NCBI GenBank assembly: GCA_947631405.1
Contig: CANRLC010000002.1
Location: 52,083-116,082, forward strand
From: an uncultured Clostridia bacterium
Lineage (GTDB): Bacteria; Bacillota; Clostridia; Christensenellales; Aristaeellaceae
Direction: 5' to 3'
Length of the DNA stretch: 64,000 nucleotides
How positions within the stretch are numbered: the stretch's first letter is position 1; each line of letters begins with the position of its first letter. The notes under the pieces were generated by a model. That model had not been told where the DNA came from and searched no databases. It worked only from the letters and a program-made list of their open reading frames with translations. A program made the position numbers and the translations under genes. Below are positions 56,676-64,000 of this stretch, in pieces.

Positions 56676-57296
56676 AGGTGGTGCAGTATTCTAGTCAGCG
56701 AAGTTCCATCTGAAGGCGGGGCTAAAAATCCGTTAAAGGGCATATCGATGAAGTTTCTGGTGCTGGCTGCTGACGCCCAGTCGGGGGTTGGCGCTGGAAG
56801 TAAGAATTATGGGCGCCCGTCAATGGCATGGCGGGGACGACCCATCTTTCGTGGAGGCATGACGCCTTGCGCGTCATGAAAACCTGCATGGCGGTCCCAA
56901 GCTGCCTGCAGCGTAGCCTGCCTTGAGCGGTTGTGGTGGATCGCGGAACAACGCGCGGCGACCAAAGGCTCACGGAAGCCGCGGCGATCGCCGGGTGAAA
57001 CCACGGCTGCAAAAGAGGCTAGGATGGTTCCAAGCTGCCGAGGAAAGCTCCTAGACTGTCGAATGGATATGGCAGAGATTACAGTGTGGTCTGAGTGGTA
57101 ATTCGGTCCCGCGCGCGGAGACGGCGCGGCGTTCGCTTTCAAGGGAAACCGCTTCTATGGCGACAGGAAGTAGCGGGCGGGGAAATCCTACCGGACCTAT
57201 GCCGCAAGGTTTATTTGCCGTATCACCACCTTTCTTGATCTTGTTGCGCGCGCCCCTGCGGCGCGGCGTTCGCCCACGCATCCGTGGGCTTTTTTG
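56676..57296 (+). ncRNA. ole: OLE (ornate large extremophilic) RNA candidate
   Basis: ~620 nt non-coding interval with its own promoter and terminator, many local inverted repeats, purine-rich conserved-looking segments (AAGTTCCATCTGAAGGCGGGGCTAAAAATCCGTTAAAGGGC); lies between ispA/PAP2 and a small membrane protein next to dxs-tlyA-nadK-argR-recN. Confidence 0.85.
57271..57296 (+). terminator. Rho-independent terminator at 3' end of the OLE-like RNA
   Basis: GCCCACG CATC CGTGGGC TTTTTT. Confidence 0.85.
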
Positions 57297-57312
57297 AAAT
57301 GGGACGGCGTGA

Positions 57313-57942
57313 GTGAGGGAAAACGCATTGAGCAAAAAGGAAAGGGACAGGCAGGATCATCAGCGCTGGGTGCTGACGGTGGTCTTGCTGTCCTTCGCGC
57401 TATCGGTGGCGATGTCGCTGCTGACGAGCCTGTTCGTCGAGTCCGCCGGGCTGCTCGTGGCGCTGCTGACCTTGATCGTGCTGGTGATGATCGGCATCGT
57501 CACCGACGCCGTCGGCACCGCCGTCACCTCCGCCAGCGAGCAGCCGTTCATCGCGATGGCCTCCAAGCGCATCCCCGGCGCGCGGCAGGCGCTGCGGCTG
57601 GTGCGCCGGGCGGAGCGGGTCTCCAGCGTGCTCAACGACGTCGTGGGCGACATCGTGGGCATCGTGGCCGGCTCGGCCGGCTCGGTGATCGCGGCGTATC
57701 TGGGCGCGGCGTTCGGCCTGCGCGTGATGTTCGCCTCGCTGATGACCACGGCGTTTACCTCCGCCTTCATGATCGGCGGCAAGGCCTACGGCAAGGGCAT
57801 CGCCATACGGCACAGCGAGAAGATCGTCCTCTTCGTGGGCCGGGCGATGGCGCCCTTCACGGGCGGGACGGGCGCGCCGAAGCGCGGCGCAGGAAAGCGC
57901 GCCCGCGGCGGCGAGGCGCCCCACAACAGACGCAATCCGTAG
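57313..57942 (+). CDS. OLE-associated protein A (OapA)-like membrane protein (start GTG 57313 or TTG 57328)
   Basis: ~205 aa, Lys/Arg-rich N-terminus (LSKKERDRQDHQR), several TM segments, IVTDAVGTAVTSASEQPF, basic C-terminus; directly downstream of the RNA. Confidence 0.78.
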   Translation: MRENALSKKERDRQDHQRWVLTVVLLSFALSVAMSLLTSLFVESAGLLVALLTLIVLVMIGIVTDAVGTAVTSASEQPFIAMASKRIPGARQALRLVRRAERVSSVLNDVVGDIVGIVAGSAGSVIAAYLGAAFGLRVMFASLMTTAFTSAFMIGGKAYGKGIAIRHSEKIVLFVGRAMAPFTGGTGAPKRGAGKRARGGEAPHNRRNP

Positions 57943-57953
57943 GGAGGAATACC

Positions 57954-59885
57954 ATGGCGATTCTCTCCGAGATACGCGGCCCGCAGGACGTCAAGCGCCT
58001 GACCTCCGAGGAATGCAAGGAGCTGGCGGTCGAGCTGCGGCAGACGATCATCGACACCGTCTCGCGGCAGGGCGGCCATCTGGCGTCCAACCTCGGCGAC
58101 GTGGAGTTGACCATCGCGCTGCACCGCGCGTTCGACAGCCCGACGGACAAGCTGATCTTCGACGTCGGCCACCAGATCTACGCGCACAAGCTGCTCACAG
58201 GGCGGCAGGAGCGCTTTGGCACGCTGCGCTCCTACGGCGGCATCAGCGGCTTTCCCTGCCGCGCGGAGAGCGAGCACGACCTGTTCGACACCGGGCACTC
58301 GTCCACGGCGATCTCGATGGCGCTGGGGCTGGCCCGCGCGCGCGATTTGCAGGGCGAAAACTATCACGTCGTGGCGGTCGTGGGCGACGGCGCGCTGACC
58401 GGCGGCATGTGCTACGAGGCGATGAACGACGCGGGCAACGGCAAAAACCGCCTGATCGTCGTGCTCAACGACAACGAGATGTCCATCGACCGCAACGTCG
58501 GCGCGCTGTCCAACTACTTTAAGCACCTGCGCGCCAGCGCGTCGTGGTACGGCGGCAAAAAGCGCGTCAAGCGGGGACTTGAGCGCATTCCGCTGGTGGG
58601 CAAGACGCTCGCGCGCTGGGCGGAGAGCGCCAAGAACATGGTCAAATCCGTGGTGACGGGCGGCGAGATGTTTGAGGCGCTGGGCTTTCGCTACCTCGGC
58701 CCGTTCGACGGACACGACATCGACGAGATGACGCACATCTTCGAGGAAGCCAAGCAGGTGGACGACATGCCGCTGCTCATCCATGTGGTGACGCAGAAGG
58801 GGCACGGCTACGATCTGGCCGAGCGCCAGCCGGAGAAGTTCCACGGCGTGGCGCCGTTTCGCGTGGAAAACGGGCTGCGCCGCGAGCAGTCCGGCAAGGA
58901 GAGCGCCGCGCACGCGGCGGGCAGCGCGCTGGTGGCGATGGCCGCGGAGGATAAGCGCGTCTGCGCGATCACCGCGGCGATGGCGGCCGGAACGGGCCTT
59001 GACGAGTTCGCGACGTATTACCCGGAGCGCTTCTTTGACGTGGGCATCGCCGAGCAGCATGCGGTCAGCATGGCGGCGGGGCTGGCCCGCGCCGGGATGC
59101 GCCCGTATTTCGCCGTGTACGCGACGTTCTTCCAGCGCGCTTACGATCAGATGATTCACGACGTCTGCCTGCAAAACCTGCCCGTGTGCGTGCTCTCCGA
59201 TCACGCCGGGCTGGTCGGGGACGACGGCAAGACGCACCACGGCGTGCTGAGCGTGCCGATGCTGCTCTCCCTGCCGAACCTGACGCTGCTCGCCCCGCGC
59301 GACACGCAGGAGCTGCGCGCCGCCGTGCGCGCCTCGCTCGCCGTCGAGGGGCCGTGCGTCATCCAGTACCCGAAGGAGGGCATCGAGCCTTACGCGCAGG
59401 CGTTGGGCGGCGAGGGCTTTGCGGTGGGCCGCTGGCAGCGCCTTTTAGAGGGCGAGGAGCGCGTGCTGCTCGCCTACGGCCGCATGACGCAGCACGCGCT
59501 GCGCGCGGCGGAAATGATGCGCGAGCAGGGCGTCAAGGTCGGCGTGATCGACTGCTGCTCGCTGCGCCCGATGGACATGACCTGCCTGCGCAGGTTGATG
59601 GCGAAGCGGGCGAAGATCGTCACCGTCGAGGAGGGCGAGATGATCGGCGGCTTCGGCGCGGAGATCGCGCGCCAATGCGCGCTGCACGGCGCGCCGCCCC
59701 CGGTCGCGATGCTGGGCACGCCCAACCGCTTCATCGCGCACGGCTCGGTCGAATTGCTGCTGCGCGAGTGCGCGCTGATGCCCGACCAGATCGCGCGGCG
59801 CGCGATGGAGGCGTTCGGCGGGGAGACCGCGGCCAAGGGCGGAGCCGAAGCGCAGGCCAAACCGGAGGAGACGCATGAGCGATAA
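57954..59885 (+). CDS. dxs: 1-deoxy-D-xylulose-5-phosphate synthase
   Basis: GGHLASNLGDVELTIALHRAFDSPTDKLIFDVGHQIYAHKLLTGR, VVGDGALTGGMCYEAMNDAG, RFFDVGIAEQHAVSMAAGLA. Confidence 0.96.
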   Translation: MAILSEIRGPQDVKRLTSEECKELAVELRQTIIDTVSRQGGHLASNLGDVELTIALHRAFDSPTDKLIFDVGHQIYAHKLLTGRQERFGTLRSYGGISGFPCRAESEHDLFDTGHSSTAISMALGLARARDLQGENYHVVAVVGDGALTGGMCYEAMNDAGNGKNRLIVVLNDNEMSIDRNVGALSNYFKHLRASASWYGGKKRVKRGLERIPLVGKTLARWAESAKNMVKSVVTGGEMFEALGFRYLGPFDGHDIDEMTHIFEEAKQVDDMPLLIHVVTQKGHGYDLAERQPEKFHGVAPFRVENGLRREQSGKESAAHAAGSALVAMAAEDKRVCAITAAMAAGTGLDEFATYYPERFFDVGIAEQHAVSMAAGLARAGMRPYFAVYATFFQRAYDQMIHDVCLQNLPVCVLSDHAGLVGDDGKTHHGVLSVPMLLSLPNLTLLAPRDTQELRAAVRASLAVEGPCVIQYPKEGIEPYAQALGGEGFAVGRWQRLLEGEERVLLAYGRMTQHALRAAEMMREQGVKVGVIDCCSLRPMDMTCLRRLMAKRAKIVTVEEGEMIGGFGAEIARQCALHGAPPPVAMLGTPNRFIAHGSVELLLRECALMPDQIARRAMEAFGGETAAKGGAEAQAKPEETHER

Positions 59886-60711
59886 GACGCGCGCGGACGT
59901 CGCGCTGGTGGAGCGCGGCTTGGCGCCCAGCCGCGAGCGCGCGCAGGCGCTGGTGATGGCGGGCGCGGTGTATGTGGGCGAGCGCCGGATCGAGAAGGCG
60001 TCCGAGCGCGTCGAGCCGGACGCGCCGCTGACCGTGCGCCAGAGCGGAACGGGCTACGTCAGCCGGGGCGCGCTCAAGCTGAAAAAGGGGCTGCAGGTCT
60101 TCGGCGTGGATGCGGCGAACCGGGTCTGCATGGATCTGGGCGCGTCCACGGGGGGATTTACCGACGTGCTGCTGCGCTCGGGCGCGCGGCACGTCTACGC
60201 GGTGGACGTGGGCTACGGACAGCTCGACTTCAGGCTGCGCGAGGATGCGCGCGTGACGGTCATGGAGCGCACCAACGCCCGCTACCTGACGGCGGAGGCG
60301 TTCCCCGAGCGGCCGACGCTGTGCGTGATGGACGTGTCGTTCATCTCGATCACGAAGATTCTGCCCGCGGCGGCGGCCATTCTGGGCGAGGCGGGCGAGA
60401 TCGTCACGCTCGTCAAGCCGCAGTTTGAGGCGGGGCGCGAGCGCGTGGGCAAGAAGGGCGTCGTGCGCGACGCCGCCGTCCATCTGGACGTGCTCCTGAG
60501 CATCCTGCATTTCGTCGAGACGCAGATGCGCTGGCGCGCGCAGGGTCTCTCCTTTTCGCCGATTCGCGGGCCGGAGGGCAATATCGAGTTTCTGCTGCAC
60601 CTGCTGCCGCCCGAGCGCTGCACAGGCGGTGTCGGGCGCGAGGAGGCCGGGCGGGTCGTCCGCGAAGCGCACGAAAGCTTCTCGTCCGGCAGGGACGGGG
60701 AGGAGGTCTGA
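59875..60711 (+). CDS. tlyA: TlyA family rRNA methyltransferase
   Basis: S4 domain RADVALVERGLAPSRERAQALVMAGAVYV; YVSRGALKLKKGL, DLGASTGGFTDVLLRSGARHVYAVDVGYGQL. Confidence 0.95.
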   Translation: MSDKTRADVALVERGLAPSRERAQALVMAGAVYVGERRIEKASERVEPDAPLTVRQSGTGYVSRGALKLKKGLQVFGVDAANRVCMDLGASTGGFTDVLLRSGARHVYAVDVGYGQLDFRLREDARVTVMERTNARYLTAEAFPERPTLCVMDVSFISITKILPAAAAILGEAGEIVTLVKPQFEAGRERVGKKGVVRDAAVHLDVLLSILHFVETQMRWRAQGLSFSPIRGPEGNIEFLLHLLPPERCTGGVGREEAGRVVREAHESFSSGRDGEEV

Positions 60712-60713
60712 CG

Positions 60714-61598
60714 ATGATACGCAGGGTGCTTTTCGATCTCAATCCCAACAAGGACGCCGTCTTCGCGGCGGCGCGCGCCTGCGCCGAACTCTGCGTGGAG
60801 CACGGCATTTCGCTGTGCATGCTCGCCGAAAACGAGGGCGCGCTCACGGGCGAGATGGCCGCGCTGCGCGGCGCGTTCACGCTGCTTCCGTCTTTGCGAC
60901 CCGGCGACGTGGACGCGATCGTCGTCTTCGGCGGGGACGGCACGGTGCTGCGCGCGCTGAGCGCGTATTCCCTGTGCGACGCTCCGGTGCTGGGCGTCAA
61001 CCTCGGTCGGCTGGGCTTTCTGCTGGAGACGCAGACGGACGAGCTGCCGCAGGCGATCGAGATGCTCTGCCGGGGCGAGTACGACATCGAGCGGCGGATG
61101 ATGCTGCACGTCGAGGCGACGTGCGGCGGGCAGCGGGTTGATCGCTATGCCGTCAACGAGGTATCGGTCTCGCGCGGCATGTCGCAGCGGCTGATCGCGC
61201 TGGACGCGCTGGTGGGCGACACGCTGGTCGATCACTACATCGCCGACGGCGTCGTGGTCGCCAGCCCCACGGGTTCCACGGCCTATTCGCTCTCGGCGGG
61301 CGGCCCCATCGTCAGCCCGGACGTGCCCTGCTTCGTGCTCAATCCCATCTGCCCGCACACGCTGCAATCGCGGCCCATCGTGCTCTCCGATCGCGAGCGG
61401 GTGACGCTGCGCATCCACATGATCGAGAGCCGCGAGGGCATCCTGCTCTCCGTGGACGGGCAGACCGTCTGCCGCATGAACAACATGGACGAGGTGCGCG
61501 TCAGCCGCGCGCCGCACGACGCGCTGCTCATCCGCTTCCCCAAGGAACGCAACTTCTTCTCGCTTCTCAAGGACAAGCTCTCCCAGTGGAGCCTGTAA
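60714..61598 (+). CDS. nadK: NAD(+) kinase
   Basis: IVVFGGDGTVLRAL, VLGVNLGRLGFLLE, VVASPTGSTAYSLSAGGPIVSP. Confidence 0.95.
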   Translation: MIRRVLFDLNPNKDAVFAAARACAELCVEHGISLCMLAENEGALTGEMAALRGAFTLLPSLRPGDVDAIVVFGGDGTVLRALSAYSLCDAPVLGVNLGRLGFLLETQTDELPQAIEMLCRGEYDIERRMMLHVEATCGGQRVDRYAVNEVSVSRGMSQRLIALDALVGDTLVDHYIADGVVVASPTGSTAYSLSAGGPIVSPDVPCFVLNPICPHTLQSRPIVLSDRERVTLRIHMIESREGILLSVDGQTVCRMNNMDEVRVSRAPHDALLIRFPKERNFFSLLKDKLSQWSL

Positions 61599-61617
61599 GC
61601 ACGACAAGGAGGTCACT

Positions 61618-62067
61618 ATGAAGGCAAACCGTCAGGCGCTCATCCGCGAGATCGTGGAAGGGCAGGTCATCCAGACGCAGGAGGAGCTTGCCGAGGTGCT
61701 GCGCAGCCGCGGCATGGACGTCACGCAGGCGACCGTCTCGCGCGACATCAAGGAGATGCACCTGCTCAAGGTGCTCTCCGAGGGCGGCGTCTACCGCTAC
61801 GCCACGATGGACAAGGGCGAGCAGGGCGTCAGCGACAGGCTCATCCGCATGCTCGCCGACTCGGTGATCGACGTCGCCAGCGCCAACAACCTGATCGTCG
61901 TGCGCACGCTCTCCGGCAGCGCGCACGTCGCGGGCGAGGCGCTGGACAGCCTCAAATGGCCGGAGGTGCTGGGCACCATCGCCGGGGACAACACCATCCT
62001 CGTCATCGTGCGCACCAACGAAGAGGTCGAGGCCGTGCTCAAGCGCTTCCGCGCGCTCACGCGCTGA
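61618..62067 (+). CDS. argR: Arginine repressor
   Basis: RQALIREIVEGQVIQTQEELAEVLRSRGMDVTQATVSRDIKEMHLLKV; GTIAGDNTILVIVRTNEEVEAVLKRF. Confidence 0.95.
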   Translation: MKANRQALIREIVEGQVIQTQEELAEVLRSRGMDVTQATVSRDIKEMHLLKVLSEGGVYRYATMDKGEQGVSDRLIRMLADSVIDVASANNLIVVRTLSGSAHVAGEALDSLKWPEVLGTIAGDNTILVIVRTNEEVEAVLKRFRALTR

Positions 62068-62091
62068 GGCAAGCGAAAGGAAGATGCGCCC

Positions 62092-63825
<1,734 letters not shown>

Positions 63826-63870
63826 CGCGCAGCCTGCGGATAGAAAAGAGTGAAATAAACAAGCTGCCTC

Positions 63871-63906
63871 CGCGGTGAAATGCCGCAAGAGGCAGCTTAC
63901 TTTTTG
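63871..63906 (+). terminator. Rho-independent terminator after recN
   Basis: AAGCTGCCTC-loop-GAGGCAGCTTACTTTTT. Confidence 0.75.
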
Positions 63907-63959
63907 CTTCGGTTTTTCCCGAATCATACTAGGCCTTGTTTGAAAAATAGTGAAGCATA

Positions 63960-63988
63960 GTGCTATTTCAACAAAACGGAAATAGCAC
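63960..63988. repeat. Inverted repeat near right window edge
   Basis: GTGCTATTTC-AACAAAACG-GAAATAGCAC. Confidence 0.7.
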
Positions 63989-64000
63989 CAATGTAAACGA

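Noticed and set aside
56722-57335. Three minus-strand ORFs (94-111 aa) overlapping the OLE-like RNA
   Set aside because: No family resemblance and antisense to an interval with clear promoter, terminator and RNA-like structure.

Overview
This 64 kb window comes from a high-GC, endospore-forming Clostridia-like Firmicute. The inference rests on the spoIIIAA-AH operon, GerW/YtfJ and Asp23/AmaP. It is almost entirely coding and mostly + strand. Main blocks: SH3 protein and HPr-like protein; fba; DegV; YfcE/ExoIII; DUF2953-ytfJ; aspartate kinase; a two-component/ABC module; ECF S component-coaX-hom; MsmX/UgpC ATPase and PucR regulator; CtpA-type protease; a lower-GC islet with an aminoglycoside-nucleotidyltransferase-like gene and three GNATs; a polysaccharide cluster (four tandem GT2s, a pyruvyl transferase, an FrhB-like Fe-S protein); comEC; an orphan ParB-like protein; DegV/tadA/lysA; cysteine desulfurase-thiI; the spoIIIA operon; asp23-amaP-DUF2273; and nusB-Kae1-like-folD-xseAB-ispA-PAP2-[ncRNA]-membrane protein-dxs-tlyA-nadK-argR-recN. 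The most notable element is a ~620-nt structured intergenic transcript at ~56.67-57.30 kb, between the ispA/PAP2 genes and a small polytopic membrane protein. Its position, size and partner match OLE RNA and OapA. A second notable pattern occurs at three unrelated intergenic loci (18.54, 44.94 and 50.30 kb). At each, a locus-specific terminator hairpin is duplicated around a shared CCTCCCC/GGGGAGG-type hairpin element. Other points of interest: an HPr paralogue that has lost the catalytic His and carries Glu at the regulatory Ser position, a very short SpoIIIAF, and an apparent CTG start for SpoIIIAE. All calls come from reading the sequence; no database searches were run.
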